DNA of 64,000 nt from Leptolyngbya ohadii IS1 (GCF_002215035.1 NZ_NKFP01000006.1:3191080-3255079), one strand, 5' to 3'; positions 25,580-35,260 are shown, counted from the first letter of the stretch. Notes: generated by a model from the sequence alone, not told the origin. A program made the numbers and translations.

Positions 25580-26503
25580 CTACTGCTGACGATACTCCTT
25601 AGGGGTCATTCCGGTTGCTTCTCGAAGCACCTTCCCTAAGTGACTCTGGCTATTAAATCCACACTGAAGCGCAACCTCTGCGATCGCCAACCGCGATGTC
25701 TTCAACAACTGCTTGGCTCGCTCTACTCGCTGCTGAAGTAAATATTGATGTGGAGAGATTCCGGTAGACTGCTTGAATAAACGGCTGAAATAAAACTGAC
25801 TCACCGACGCAACATTGGCAAGGTCAGCCAATTTGATGTCTTGATCCAGATGGGCGTGGATATATTCTGAGATTTGTAGGAGTTTGCGATCGCCCAATCC
25901 TCCCTCATACTGCGCGACACGAGGTTGAGTGCTGGAATACTCCCGCAACAGGTGAGCGGCTAGCACATTGGCTAATGACTCAGCATACAACCGCCCAATT
26001 CCGCCACCTCCTTTGTAGAGTTCGGCTTTCAGCAGCATCAAAATTTGCTCTAACTGAGGATCGCGGATCCGAAATTCTGTCACCAGTTCCAGGCGATCGG
26101 AACTAATGCCTGCTTCCTGGGCAACGGATTGCAAAAATTGAGCGGGAAGCTGTGCGTGGAGATAGTGGTCATGCCCTTCGGCATGGTAGGAGGCAGGAAC
26201 ATCTGCCGGGGTAAGCGAGAGATCCCCTCTGGAGTAGAGTCCAGTTTAGCGGCGATCGCCTATCACTTGATGAATACGATAGGGACGAGGCGCTAAACAA
26301 AGCGCGATGGAATGCCCTCGCGAGGCTCCTGGCAGATCGGTTCTTCCAGGGGGTTGCTGAAATTCTTCGACCAGCAGGGGTTGCCAGCCCAGTGTTTCAC
26401 TGGACATCACCGGGACAGGACTATCTGACTGTGGTAGAGGGGTGTGATTGACCTGGGATGCCTTTGTCATAGGAGTTTGAAGCCATGCCAAAACTGACAG
26501 CAA
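25580..26503 (-). pseudogene. AraC-family regulator interrupted by one in-frame TAA
   Basis: The frame from 26503 (first clear Met at 26470, MTKASQVN) encodes an AraC N-domain (MSSETLGWQPLLVEEFQQPP; HSIALCLAPRPYRIHQVIGD), then stops at TAA 26248-26246. Without any frameshift the next codons continue as TGLYSRGDLSLTPADVPASY and lead into the rest of the protein. This ends with two helix-turn-helix motifs (IKLADLANVASVSQFYFSRL; AIAEVALQCGFNSQSHLGKV). The whole is about 307 codons, normal for the family. Either the gene is dead, the C-terminal part is translated alone from an internal start, or TAA is read through. Confidence 0.85.
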
Positions 26504-26615
26504 GATTTTGACAAATGGGCAAGATTCAAATATTCCAGGGCTTTTAGATTCCCTTAATGTGTCATTGTAATCAATTTTTTACAAAGCGTTATGCAAGGCA
26601 ATCAGGAGAAGCTGC

Positions 26616-26882
26616 ATGGAAAAGCGACTCTTAATTGCAAGTTGGCTATTTTTGACAGGTTCGAGCCTGTTTCTGATTGATTCAATGTTCGAGGTTGCTC
26701 AACATTTTTCCCTCATGTCTTTATTGCACGTTTCAGAGAGTGTTCTATTTTTGATGGGTTCTATTTCCTTTATGCCATTGTCTTCAGGTTCTTCTCCATC
26801 TCTCCCAAAAACTGTTTGCAATAGCCATTCAGAAACTCAAGAAAAACTCGCACTCGCGGTGACAGATTACGCTGATGAGTAA
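26616..26882 (+). CDS. small membrane protein, YrhK-like
   Basis: An 88-residue protein with two hydrophobic helices (LLIASWLFLTGSSLFLIDSM and VSESVLFLMGSISFMPLSS) and a hydrophilic tail. AGGAG lies eight bases before the ATG, which supports translation. The arrangement resembles YrhK-domain proteins of unknown role. The last 113 bases overlap the 3' end of the convergent LysR gene, so the tail after residue about 55 may be an extension into antisense sequence after loss of the original stop. Confidence 0.55.
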   Translation: MEKRLLIASWLFLTGSSLFLIDSMFEVAQHFSLMSLLHVSESVLFLMGSISFMPLSSGSSPSLPKTVCNSHSETQEKLALAVTDYADE

Positions 26883-27702
26883 ACAGCGCATGAACCGCAA
26901 GACCAGGAGATATTTGATTAGGGAATAGCAAAACGAGTTGCCCTTGCTCAACTTCTTGTTTGACTTGAAAACCGAGTAAGCGAGTAATACCTAATCCGGC
27001 GATCGCTGCATTCTTTAATGCACCACCATTGTCGGAATAAAACGAACCTTTCACGGGAACCGTTTGCCACTTCTGGTCAACCCAAAACATCCAGGGTTCT
27101 GGTCGTCCCTGAAACATATACTGCAAACAGTTGTGATGAATCAGGTCATTTGGAGCCGTTGGAATACCATGCGTTTTGAGATAATCTGGTGCCGCACAAA
27201 GCACAAACTGAGTTTGTCCGAGCGGTCTAAACATCAAGCGCGAGTCCTCTAAGTTACCCAGGCGAATGGCAACATCAATGCCTTCGGTCACTAAATCCAC
27301 CACGCGATCGCTCAAGCGTAAGTCAATCTGGATCTCTGGATATTGCGCTAGAAATTCTGGAATCGATTGCACCAGCAACCACTGCCCAAAATCTAGCGAT
27401 GTACTGACCGTCAGCTTGCCACGTGGCTTGCCTCTGGAAATGACCAGATCATTGGCATCGTTGAGTTCCCTCAGTAAGCAGGATACCCGCTCATAATAAG
27501 CCGCTCCCTCTGCGGTTAAGCTGAGCGATCGCGTCGTGCGTTGCAGCAGCCGTACTCCTAATCGGTCTTCTAACCTGGCAACTCGCTTGCTAATGGCGGA
27601 GGGAGTCGTGTCGAGCGATCGGGCAGCTGCACTGAAGCTATTGCCCTCCACGCTTTCGACAAAGGCGATCAGTTCGGGCAACTGATTGAGAACATTCAGC
27701 AT
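26770..27702 (-). CDS. LysR-family transcriptional regulator
   Basis: A 310-residue LysR regulator. The winged helix-turn-helix is at residues 8-65 (NSFSAAARSLDTTPSAISKR, RLLQRTTRSLSLTAEG). The type 2 periplasmic-binding-like effector domain spans about 92-295 (GKLTVSTSLDFGQWLLVQSI onward). It is divergent from the SDR at 27799, with 96 bases between, the classic arrangement for a LysR protein controlling its neighbour and perhaps the MATE pump after it. The effector cannot be read from sequence. Confidence 0.9.
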   Translation of the reverse strand: MLNVLNQLPELIAFVESVEGNSFSAAARSLDTTPSAISKRVARLEDRLGVRLLQRTTRSLSLTAEGAAYYERVSCLLRELNDANDLVISRGKPRGKLTVSTSLDFGQWLLVQSIPEFLAQYPEIQIDLRLSDRVVDLVTEGIDVAIRLGNLEDSRLMFRPLGQTQFVLCAAPDYLKTHGIPTAPNDLIHHNCLQYMFQGRPEPWMFWVDQKWQTVPVKGSFYSDNGGALKNAAIAGLGITRLLGFQVKQEVEQGQLVLLFPNQISPGLAVHALFTHQRNLSPRVRVFLEFLNGYCKQFLGEMEKNLKTMA

Positions 27703-27798
27703 TTATTCCAATCTGGCACAGATGTTTTGCCAATATACTGCTTTCTCTTCTAGTGAGGCAAAGACTATCGTGATGGAAGTGTAACGAAGGGTAAAGTC

Positions 27799-28512
27799 AT
27801 GCGTTCAAAAAAAGTGGTCATTGTCACCGCAGCAAGTCGCGGCATTGGGGCAGGTTGTGCGCGGGAACTAGCTACTCAAGGATATGCTGTCTCCTTGTTT
27901 GCGCGATCGCCCAGCGTTTTGGATCTAGCACAGGAATTAGGCGGCATTGCGGTTCAAGGTTCCCTATCTAATGCACAGAATTTAGAGACGTTAGTGCAAA
28001 CGACGCTCAATCAGTTGGGGCGAATTGATGCAGTTGTGAACAGTTTTGGTGATCCACCCCGACCTGACTTGTTAGAGATTTCTGATGATCTGTGGTTGGA
28101 GAACTTTGAAATGCTGTTTTTGAGCGTGGTGCGATTAGCGCGTTTGGTGACAAAACCAATGCGTCAGCAAGGCGGTGGGGCGATCGTCAATATTTCTGCC
28201 TGCGATTCGCAGGAACCCTCCCTCGGAACGCCATTTAGCGGCACACTGCGAGCAGCAATGGAAGGCTTTACCAAACTCTATGCTCAACGTTACCGAGGCG
28301 ATCGTATCCGTATGAATTGTGTTGCTCCTTATTTCGTGGCAGATAGCCTGGAGGAATTAGCGGGATGGGATGTTCCCAGTGATCTGATGTGGGGACGTCC
28401 GGCAACCTATGCAGAACTGGCAAAGACGGTTGCGTTTCTGATTTCTGACGATGCCCAATTCATTTCAGGAACGACGTTGAAAGTGGATGAGGCGCGATCG
28501 GCTGCAATTTAG
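27799..28512 (+). CDS. SDR-family protein lacking the YxxxK pair
   Basis: A 237-residue short-chain dehydrogenase-like protein. It has the cofactor loop TAASRGIGAGCARELA and the serine strand IVNISACDS. At the catalytic place it reads PFSGTLRAAMEGF, so the tyrosine is Phe and the lysine is replaced. Such atypical SDRs exist as a known subgroup, and activity may differ or be lost. The C-terminus ISGTTLKVDEARS is family-like. It is co-directional with the MATE gene 27 bases later and divergent from the LysR regulator. Confidence 0.8.
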   Translation: MRSKKVVIVTAASRGIGAGCARELATQGYAVSLFARSPSVLDLAQELGGIAVQGSLSNAQNLETLVQTTLNQLGRIDAVVNSFGDPPRPDLLEISDDLWLENFEMLFLSVVRLARLVTKPMRQQGGGAIVNISACDSQEPSLGTPFSGTLRAAMEGFTKLYAQRYRGDRIRMNCVAPYFVADSLEELAGWDVPSDLMWGRPATYAELAKTVAFLISDDAQFISGTTLKVDEARSAAI

Positions 28513-28539
28513 TGATTCGGGAAGTGAGGCGATTTCACC

Positions 28540-29913
28540 ATGACAGTGACACAAATACAAAAAGACAATCTCCTGACAGAGATACGCGAGTTTTTTAAGC
28601 TAGCGGTTCCCCTTGCCAGTGCCCAGGTTGCCCAGTCTGCGACAGGCTTTGCCGATACCGTCATGATGGGAAGAATGGGAGCCGATGTGTTGGCGGCGGG
28701 AGGACTGGCAGCCATTACATTCCTCTCTATCATGATGACCGCTAGCGGTGTTGCAATGGGAGTGAGTCCACTAATCGCTGAGGCATTTGGAGCAGGGCAA
28801 AAAACACGCGTTGAGCAAATTGCTCGTCAGGGATTGTGGTTGTCTGTACTGGTGGCACTCCCTACGATGTTGTTTACCGGACATTTGGATGTTCTTTTGA
28901 GCCGTACAGGACAAACTGAAACGACGGTTCAGCTTGCCAATACCTACCTGGATACTATGCTGTGGGGGCTGTTTCCAGCCGTTGGTTTTGCGGCACTGCG
29001 GGCAACGGTTTCAGCCTTGTCTCAAGCGCGTCCAATTATGTTCATTGTTGTATCAGGAACCGCATTCAACATCATCTGGAATTATATTCTCGGCTTTGGT
29101 AAATTTGGCTTTCCCCAAATGGGTCTTGCAGGATTAGCGTTAGCCAGTGTGATTACGTTGTGGGGGATGTTCCTGGCGTTAGCACTGTATATTCTGACAA
29201 ACGAGAATCTAAAACACTATCGCATTTTTCAAGAACTGCATCGAGTTAGACCTCGCATCCTCAAAGAGTTAGCCTGGGTGGGCGTACCGATCGGCTTATT
29301 CTCTGGACTAGAAACCGGATTCTTCATGGTGATCACCTTCTGGATGGGATTGTTAGGCACTGAAGTTTTAGCCGCCCACCAGATCGTATTTCAAACGATT
29401 CTTGTTGTATTCATGGTTCCATTAGGGATCTCTTATGCAACAACGGTACGAGTCGGACAGTGGTTAGGACGACGTGATCGCACAGGCATTCAACAAGCAG
29501 CGTGGGTCAGCATAACTGTCACCACCGTATTTATGATGGGTGTATCGATCGTGTTTCTGCTTTTTCCAAAGTCCATTATTGGTCTTTACATCGACATTAC
29601 CAATCCCGTCAATGCAAACATTGTTGCGATCGCCCTTCCGCTGTTGATGATTGCAGCGATCGCTCAAGTTCTCGATGGCTTTCAGAAAGCAGTTTATGGC
29701 TCTCTCCAGGGACTACAGGATACGCAGATTCCAATGTTGCTGAATGTGCTGGGATACTGGGGAGTCGGTTTGTCGGCAGGCTACGTACTGGGCTTTCAGT
29801 GGCAGATGGGAGGTGTGGGCTTGTGGATTGGGCAATCGGTGGCGATTGCGGTTGTTGCAGGGTTGTTTATCTGGCGGTTCTTGCAGCTAATTAAAAATCA
29901 GAAACTCTCTTGA
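28540..29913 (+). CDS. MATE-family efflux transporter
   Basis: A 457-residue NorM-like multidrug and toxin extrusion pump with twelve predicted membrane helices arranged as two bundles. Family-typical stretches are FADTVMMGRMGADVLAAGGL near residue 40, AFGAGQKTRVEQIARQGLWL near 85, and the equivalent second-half VRVGQWLGRRDRTGIQQAAW near 306. It exports cationic compounds in exchange for Na+ or H+. It probably forms an operon with the preceding SDR under the divergent LysR regulator. Confidence 0.92.
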   Translation: MTVTQIQKDNLLTEIREFFKLAVPLASAQVAQSATGFADTVMMGRMGADVLAAGGLAAITFLSIMMTASGVAMGVSPLIAEAFGAGQKTRVEQIARQGLWLSVLVALPTMLFTGHLDVLLSRTGQTETTVQLANTYLDTMLWGLFPAVGFAALRATVSALSQARPIMFIVVSGTAFNIIWNYILGFGKFGFPQMGLAGLALASVITLWGMFLALALYILTNENLKHYRIFQELHRVRPRILKELAWVGVPIGLFSGLETGFFMVITFWMGLLGTEVLAAHQIVFQTILVVFMVPLGISYATTVRVGQWLGRRDRTGIQQAAWVSITVTTVFMMGVSIVFLLFPKSIIGLYIDITNPVNANIVAIALPLLMIAAIAQVLDGFQKAVYGSLQGLQDTQIPMLLNVLGYWGVGLSAGYVLGFQWQMGGVGLWIGQSVAIAVVAGLFIWRFLQLIKNQKLS

Positions 29914-29929
29914 TCACCCCGATGCAAGA

Positions 29930-30157
29930 TTGATGGAATCAAGCCAGTCTGAGCCGTTTTACAAGTTTTATCTAAGCGCAATTCGGTCAGTGCCTGCTAG
30001 CATTGCGGCTCAATTTCTTTTTCTGATTCCTGTGTTTGGTGTCGGTGGCGCTTATCTATTTCTGGGCGAGCGTTTTACCCCGGTGCAGGGAATTGGAATG
30101 ACTATCACGATCGCGGCTGTCTCACAAATTTCTCGTCTGCGATCGGGTCACGAGTGA
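29930..30157 (+). pseudogene. EamA/DMT transporter remnant (C-terminal end only)
   Basis: About 75 codons matching the last two helices of an EamA drug/metabolite transporter (YLSAIRSVPASIAAQFLFLI, then FLGERFTPVQGIGMTITIAA). The usual length is about 300 residues with ten helices; the first eight are missing, and the MATE gene ends 16 bases upstream. The 3' end overlaps the convergent AraC gene by 53 bases. Read as a deletion remnant. Confidence 0.65.
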
Positions 30158-31043
30158 ATTGGCAATTGTTCCGGTACTGCTTGGGGGTCGTCTGCAATAC
30201 CTGTCGAAACACAGTGGTCATGTGGCTCTGGTTGCCGAATCCGGCTTCTATAGCAACTTCAGCCAACGATCGCTCCTGATCCTGCAAAAGCTGTTGAGCC
30301 AGTTCCACTCGACATTGCAGCACGTACCGATAGGGAGAAATTCCGGTGGTGGCTTTAAAGGCTCTGGCAAAGTGATAGGGGCTAAATCCAATCACGGTCG
30401 CCATATCGCCCAAGCTAAATGACTGTGAGACGTTCGATCGAATGTAGTCCAGAGCGCTCTTTAATAACTTCGGTTCCAGAAATTCGGGAGGGCGTTTGAA
30501 GCTGTGAGAAAGGGTCGATCGCCGATAGATCATTTGTCCGAGAACTGCTGTCACAACGGATTCCAGATAGAACTCTCCACCAATCTGTCCATTTTCAAAA
30601 AACTCCTGCATCGCGATCGCTGAACTCAGTCCCCAATGAGTTTTAGAGATCTGCCCTGGCAGTAATTCTATGGTTTCACCCTCTGCCACACTCCGGGATA
30701 AAAACGCCTGCGAATAGCCAAACACCACAAAGCAGGAAGCATCTTCCACCGAACGATAGGTGCTGCCTTGAGGCACAATGTCGAACCCTCCCGGTGTCGC
30801 CTGGTAAGGTTTGAGGCGATCGCTATCAAAAGCAGCAACACCCTGCGTTAACCCAAAACTGGTCACGATGAGATTCAACGGAGATCGCAAGTTCACCTCT
30901 AGATGACCGGGGGGAACAATCGCCACCATGTACTCTGGAGTTTCAATCCAATGCCCCCATTGCGGCAGGTTCTCCAGCGGAGGTTGATCTAGAGGAATCT
31001 TTCGATCGGTTGGGTCAAAGAGAAACTCTTGCAGCAGACTCAT
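30105..31043 (-). CDS. AraC-family transcriptional regulator
   Basis: A 312-residue regulator. The N-terminal cupin-like part (about 1-190) is divergent. The C-terminal DNA-binding domain has both helix-turn-helix motifs (SFSLGDMATVIGFSPYHFAR; SLAEVAIEAGFGNQSHMTTV) and the usual PKQYR close. A tail of about 20 residues follows and overlaps the EamA remnant. It is divergent from the MAPEG gene at 31171 and may control it. Unlike the AraC gene at 25580 this one is intact. Confidence 0.9.
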   Translation of the reverse strand: MSLLQEFLFDPTDRKIPLDQPPLENLPQWGHWIETPEYMVAIVPPGHLEVNLRSPLNLIVTSFGLTQGVAAFDSDRLKPYQATPGGFDIVPQGSTYRSVEDASCFVVFGYSQAFLSRSVAEGETIELLPGQISKTHWGLSSAIAMQEFFENGQIGGEFYLESVVTAVLGQMIYRRSTLSHSFKRPPEFLEPKLLKSALDYIRSNVSQSFSLGDMATVIGFSPYHFARAFKATTGISPYRYVLQCRVELAQQLLQDQERSLAEVAIEAGFGNQSHMTTVFRQVLQTTPKQYRNNCQFTRDPIADEKFVRQPRS

Positions 31044-31170
31044 CGACAGGAAAGGAAAAAGATTTATCCCATCATCTCGTTATCTGATGACCTCCGCAAG
31101 AATCTGAAAGACAGCGATCGCCCAAAATGAGTAAAGTTATTGCAAGTGTTGTGATGATTATTGTAATGCG

Positions 31171-31674
31171 ATGTCTGCTTTAATTCCGGTTTCAACTTTC
31201 TTTGTTGGTTGTCATGGACTGCTGGCTTTAGGGCTGTCCTACCAGGTTGTTATGGAACGCACACGAACTCGCATCTGGCACGGCGCAACTACTGGAGACA
31301 TTGCCTCACAGCCCGATTACCTGAAACAGCCCAATGCCTGGGCAGCCCTGATCGAGAAGCTGACCCAACAGATCATCGTCACTAAGGGATCCGATGATGG
31401 CGTACTGCAACGAACGATTCGGGCACACGGAAACTTTATCGAATATGTGCCGCTTGGTTTGTTATTTCTGGTTGCCTTAGAATTCATGCAAGCATCAACT
31501 GGACTGCTTTGGTTACTGGGGACAACGTTGATTGTGTCGCGCATTTTCCATGCCTGGGGAGTAATTGAAACCTACGGACCTTCCCCGAAAAGAGCGATCG
31601 GTTTTTTTGGAACCTGGTTCGTTTACATTGTGGGTAGTGCAGCGTGTCTCTACTACAGCTTGCAGTCATTCTAA
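31171..31674 (+). CDS. MAPEG-family membrane protein
   Basis: A 167-residue protein with four hydrophobic helices. It has the MAPEG signature region with Arg-Ala-His-Gly-Asn (LQRTIRAHGNFIEYVPLGLL at about 90-110), as in bacterial glutathione-dependent membrane proteins. An extra segment of about 35 residues (GATTGDIASQPDYLKQPNAW) precedes it. Its role would be detoxification or lipid-hydroperoxide metabolism. The DUF4336 gene follows 23 bases later on the same strand. Confidence 0.85.
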   Translation: MSALIPVSTFFVGCHGLLALGLSYQVVMERTRTRIWHGATTGDIASQPDYLKQPNAWAALIEKLTQQIIVTKGSDDGVLQRTIRAHGNFIEYVPLGLLFLVALEFMQASTGLLWLLGTTLIVSRIFHAWGVIETYGPSPKRAIGFFGTWFVYIVGSAACLYYSLQSF

Positions 31675-31697
31675 CCAACGTATTAAGTGAATCATTA

Positions 31698-32405
31698 ATG
31701 ATGCTAAGAGCGATCGCCCCTGACCTTTGGGTTGCTGAACAGCCTTTGAAATACTTTGGTTTGGAAGTTGGAACGAGAATGACGGTGATTCGCTTAAATC
31801 AAGACCGATTAGTGATCATCGCACCAATACAGCTTCAGGATGAAATGATTGAGCAGTTGAACCAGCTAGGCAATGTGAGCGACATTGTTGCACCGAATTT
31901 GTATCACTATCTGTTTCTCAATCAGTGCAAACAGAAATATCCAGACGCAGCAGTTTGGGCAACATCTGGTTTGCGAGAAAAATGTCCTGATTTGCTGATT
32001 GATAAAATTCTCAGCGACCATGCTATTCAATCATTCAACGGACTGGAAGCAGCCGAAATCGCAGGGTTTAATACTCTCGACATCAAGGGATACGCGCCTT
32101 TAAATGAATGGGTATTTTTTCATGCCAAAAGTTGCACACTCATTATTACCGATTTAGCGTTTCATTTCGATCGTCAAAGTTCACGATCCGCCCAATTAAT
32201 TTCTAAAGTGTGGGGTGGCTATCAACAGCTTCGTCCATCCCTTCTAGAGAAAATTGCCACAAGAGACAAAGAGCAAGTGCGTCAATCCCTGCAACCGATT
32301 TTTGCCTGGGATTTTGAGCGGGTCATTATGGCTCACGGCAGCATCATTGAGCAGGATGGTAAACGGCAATTTCAGCTCGGTTATGAGTGGTTTTTAGATG
32401 CTTGA
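31698..32405 (+). CDS. DUF4336 protein (metallo-beta-lactamase-like fold)
   Basis: A 235-residue protein beginning MMLRAIAPDLWVAEQPLKYF. The frame can be opened 18 codons earlier inside the MAPEG gene, but the double ATG here fits the family start. The family has a lactamase-like beta sandwich; visible are IVAPNLYHYLFLNQCKQKYP and, at the end, FERVIMAHGSIIEQDG with the expected His. Most metal ligands of true hydrolases are not evident. Function is not established. Probably co-transcribed with the MAPEG gene. Confidence 0.75.
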   Translation: MMLRAIAPDLWVAEQPLKYFGLEVGTRMTVIRLNQDRLVIIAPIQLQDEMIEQLNQLGNVSDIVAPNLYHYLFLNQCKQKYPDAAVWATSGLREKCPDLLIDKILSDHAIQSFNGLEAAEIAGFNTLDIKGYAPLNEWVFFHAKSCTLIITDLAFHFDRQSSRSAQLISKVWGGYQQLRPSLLEKIATRDKEQVRQSLQPIFAWDFERVIMAHGSIIEQDGKRQFQLGYEWFLDA

Positions 32406-32662
32406 CTCGCTAGGATAGGCATAGCGGCGAATCTAGCCCTGAAGATAGGTCTTCCGCCTCAGTGAACTGGCAAACTCGAAGGGCAATACCACCGCAAGCT
32501 AAGCAGGATGATTTCAGGCAAGGAGTGCTGCTACTTGAATGGGGAAGTAGTATGTACAGCGAAGGAACTAAGCATGTTTGAGTTTACTTACCTTACAATT
32601 GACCTGTTTTTGCGACCCCCTCTTTTTAGAACAGATGCCTTTAAAGATTCGTGAGGTTAAAA

Positions 32663-33232
32663 ATGCTATCAACCCGCAAGCTGTTCCGTTCTTTTACTGT
32701 ATTTTTTGCTTTAGTCGGAGTTTTGATGGTCACGATTGGAGCGATCGTATTCCTGAACCAACCGATCGCAAGTGCAAACAATCCTGTCCGCTCCATTTCC
32801 CAAAGTTCTCAAGCAGTTAATCTCCACAATTTAGCCCAGGCTCCTTCTCTGATGGCAATAAAAGCCACAGTGTACCGTGACCCAAACTGTAGCTGCTGTG
32901 AAGCATGGATGGAGCATTTACGCTCCAGTGGGTTCCAAATCTCTGAAGTGCAACAGCCCGATATGGATGCGGTGAAACAAGAATACAGCGTGCCTAGCCA
33001 GTTGCAATCGTGCCATACCGCTATCATCAACGGGGCTGTGATTGAAGGACATGTACCCGTAGAGGATATTAAACGCTTCCTTGCTGAAGAATCTGGTGCC
33101 GCTGGTCTGGCTGTACCTGGAATGCCGATCGGCTCACCGGGGATGGAAGATGGTGAAACTCAGGAGCCATTCACCGTGTACTCCTTTGACCAACAAGGCA
33201 ATGCTGAAGCGTTCAACCAATATTCATCCTAA
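32663..33232 (+). CDS. DUF411 protein, probable metal-binding, membrane-anchored
   Basis: A 189-residue protein; the ATG at 32663 follows GAGGT. Residues about 12-35 form a membrane or signal segment (FALVGVLMVTIGAIVFL). The DUF411 domain follows with the cysteine motif YRDPNCSCCEAWMEHLRSSG near residue 74 and a later conserved QSCHTAIINGAVIEGHVPVE. Members are linked to copper or other metal handling outside the cytoplasm. The last 40 residues are an extension. The 257 bases upstream hold no recognised gene. Confidence 0.8.
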   Translation: MLSTRKLFRSFTVFFALVGVLMVTIGAIVFLNQPIASANNPVRSISQSSQAVNLHNLAQAPSLMAIKATVYRDPNCSCCEAWMEHLRSSGFQISEVQQPDMDAVKQEYSVPSQLQSCHTAIINGAVIEGHVPVEDIKRFLAEESGAAGLAVPGMPIGSPGMEDGETQEPFTVYSFDQQGNAEAFNQYSS

Positions 33233-33329
33233 AATTGACCTTTGCCAGACACTGTCCACTATGGAGGGTCACGGTGAAGGGTCACGATGAAGGGAACTGT
33301 CATGCGTTGATATAAAGTACCCATAATCG

Positions 33330-33732
33330 TCAATCACTCTTGCTTCTAATTAAACCGTAGAGTTCAAGATCTTGAAACGCTCCTCGATGGCAAACGTGCT
33401 GCTTTTGAGTGCCCTCATGGGTCATTCCTAGTTTTTGTAGTACTCTGGCAGAAGCTGGATTGCAGCCCAAACAGGTAGCATAAATGCGATGTAACCGCAG
33501 GGCTTGCAAGCCAAAGTTCATGACCTCTTGCGCGGCTTCCGAAGCGTATCCGTTGCCCCAGTAAGGTTTACCAATCCAGTACCCTAATTCTGCATTGGAG
33601 TGAGCAGCATTACATCGATAAGCCGATCGCACCAACGAGCCTCTGAGTTTGCGGTAGGACGATCGCCCAGGTTATCGCTTTCCCGGCAAGATAATCGGGT
33701 GCGTGGGTTTCAATCCAAGCCAGATTGAAGGC
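33330..33732 (-). pseudogene. GNAT N-acetyltransferase (RimJ/RimL-like), frameshifted
   Basis: The intact C-terminal half, 33330-33635, reads AELGYWIGKPYWGNGYASEA and ATCLGCNPASARVLQKLGMT, typical of RimJ/RimL-type acetyltransferases. The preceding part, [20 protein letters not shown] and LVGAIGL, is in another frame. The two join at about 33620, where one extra base (TCGATGTAATGC) puts a TAA in the first frame. Upstream of 33732 the similarity fades. Not expected to be functional. Confidence 0.7.
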
Positions 33733-33880
33733 GGAACTTGAACAGCGACGTGCGACCTGGAAACTACCACTACCGCGTTATAGAGGCGTATCTGTAAAAT
33801 ATGCCAAATTGGTTTCCACGCGTAGTTTGGGTGCGGTAACGGATTGCGTCCAGGTCAACACCGGAGTATCAAGCCAGCCA

Positions 33881-34948
33881 TCATGACTGATATTTGGGAT
33901 GGTTGCGGAGAGATTTATGGATTTTCTTCCACCGCTCCTTTTCCGCCACGGCTGCTCGCTGATCCTGTTTACGAGTCAGATAGTGCAGTTCCCGCTGCAA
34001 TTTTTGATAGTTCAGGAACCGCCCCTGGTCGAGATGTCCGTTGGCGAGTGCCTGCTGAATGGCGCAACCGGGTTCCTGCTGATGCTGGCAATCCCGAAAA
34101 TGACACTGCTGCGCTAAGGCTTCAATCTCTGGAAAGGTTTCTGGCAATCCCTCAGTCCCTGACCATACCTGAATTTCACGCATTCCGGGGGTATCAATCA
34201 TTAATGCACCCGCAGGAAGCAGAATTAACTGTCGATGCGTGGTGGTGTGTCTGCCGCGATCGTCTCCTCGCCGAACTGCCTGAACTGCCTGGATTGGCTC
34301 AGCGTTCAACTGATTTGCAATCGTGGATTTGCCCACCCCCGATGACCCCAGTAAGGCGATCGTTTTTCCGGCTTGCAGATAGGGCTGGAGCGCATCCATT
34401 CCCTGTTTCTGTGTGGCACTCAAAGCAATCACTGGGACACCAATCGCGATCGCTTCGACTTCTGCTAGCTGCTGTTCAACGTGCAAACAGAGATCTGCCT
34501 TGTTCAATACAATCACCGGGCTGGCACCACTTTCCCATGCCAGGATCAAATAGCGTTCAATCCGTCTCAAATTCAAATCACTATCTAACCCAGAAACGAG
34601 AAATACGGTATCGACATTGGCAGCAATTACCTGCTCCTCGGTCGTACTGCCTGCAACGTTACGGGAAAATTTGCTCTGGCGTGGCAGGATTGCGTGAATG
34701 GTAGCGCGCTGGTCTATCGGACTGGACTGAATGACCACCCAGTCTCCCACGGCTGGAAAGTCTTGAATGCCTGTCGTTCGATGCCTGAACTTGCCAGAAA
34801 CTTCCGCCACTTGCTCCCCCTGCTCGGTGTAAAGCAGGTAAGAATTACGATGTTCAACGGCAACGCGACCGACCGCAAACCCCTGGTTGCAGTAGGCTCT
34901 AAAGCTGTGAGCATAGCGATCGCTCCAGCCTAATTGTTCTAAATTCAT
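33881..34948 (-). CDS. rsgA: ribosome small-subunit-dependent GTPase A
   Basis: A 355-residue RsgA (YjeQ). I chose the start [16 protein letters not shown] because AAAGGAAA lies six bases upstream. The N-terminal OB-fold spans about 20-95. The circularly permuted GTPase shows the order G4 (VLNKADL), G1 ([16 protein letters not shown]), then G3 ([11 protein letters not shown]). The C-terminal zinc motif is [14 protein letters not shown]. It checks late maturation of the 30S subunit. Length is normal and all motifs are intact, despite lying in a gene-decay region. Confidence 0.93.
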   Translation of the reverse strand: MNLEQLGWSDRYAHSFRAYCNQGFAVGRVAVEHRNSYLLYTEQGEQVAEVSGKFRHRTTGIQDFPAVGDWVVIQSSPIDQRATIHAILPRQSKFSRNVAGSTTEEQVIAANVDTVFLVSGLDSDLNLRRIERYLILAWESGASPVIVLNKADLCLHVEQQLAEVEAIAIGVPVIALSATQKQGMDALQPYLQAGKTIALLGSSGVGKSTIANQLNAEPIQAVQAVRRGDDRGRHTTTHRQLILLPAGALMIDTPGMREIQVWSGTEGLPETFPEIEALAQQCHFRDCQHQQEPGCAIQQALANGHLDQGRFLNYQKLQRELHYLTRKQDQRAAVAEKERWKKIHKSLRNHPKYQS

Positions 34949-35260
34949 TGGATTTCCTTTCTGTGATGACTTGTGCGCTGCAAGGTTCACAGAAGAGTCC
35001 GAATCATCTTGCCGGGACGGTGCAGGAGTGAACGAGACTCACTGTGGCTTGCGATTGAAGCGTGAGCGTCTTTGCCGTGACGCGATCGGCTACGAATACA
35101 GTCATCGTCCACCTCCTTGAAGATTTCTATAGAGGGATACCACTCATACCCTAACCAATTCCGGATTCTCTGACCTAATTTTGCTGTAAATTTTGGTTTC
35201 AATATAGACATTGCGACCAATGGCAAATTGCTTAAGGGCATTGCGGAATCAGTGTACGAT

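Noticed and set aside
32406-32662. Possible intron or riboswitch before the DUF411 gene
   Set aside because: Some short complementary stretches exist but no known group II intron, cobalamin or metal riboswitch core was recognised.
34987-35241. 84-codon minus-strand frame upstream of rsgA (MPLSNLPLVAMSILKPKF...)
   Set aside because: No family resemblance, no ribosome binding site, low-complexity second half. Most likely not a gene, although a decayed remnant cannot be excluded.
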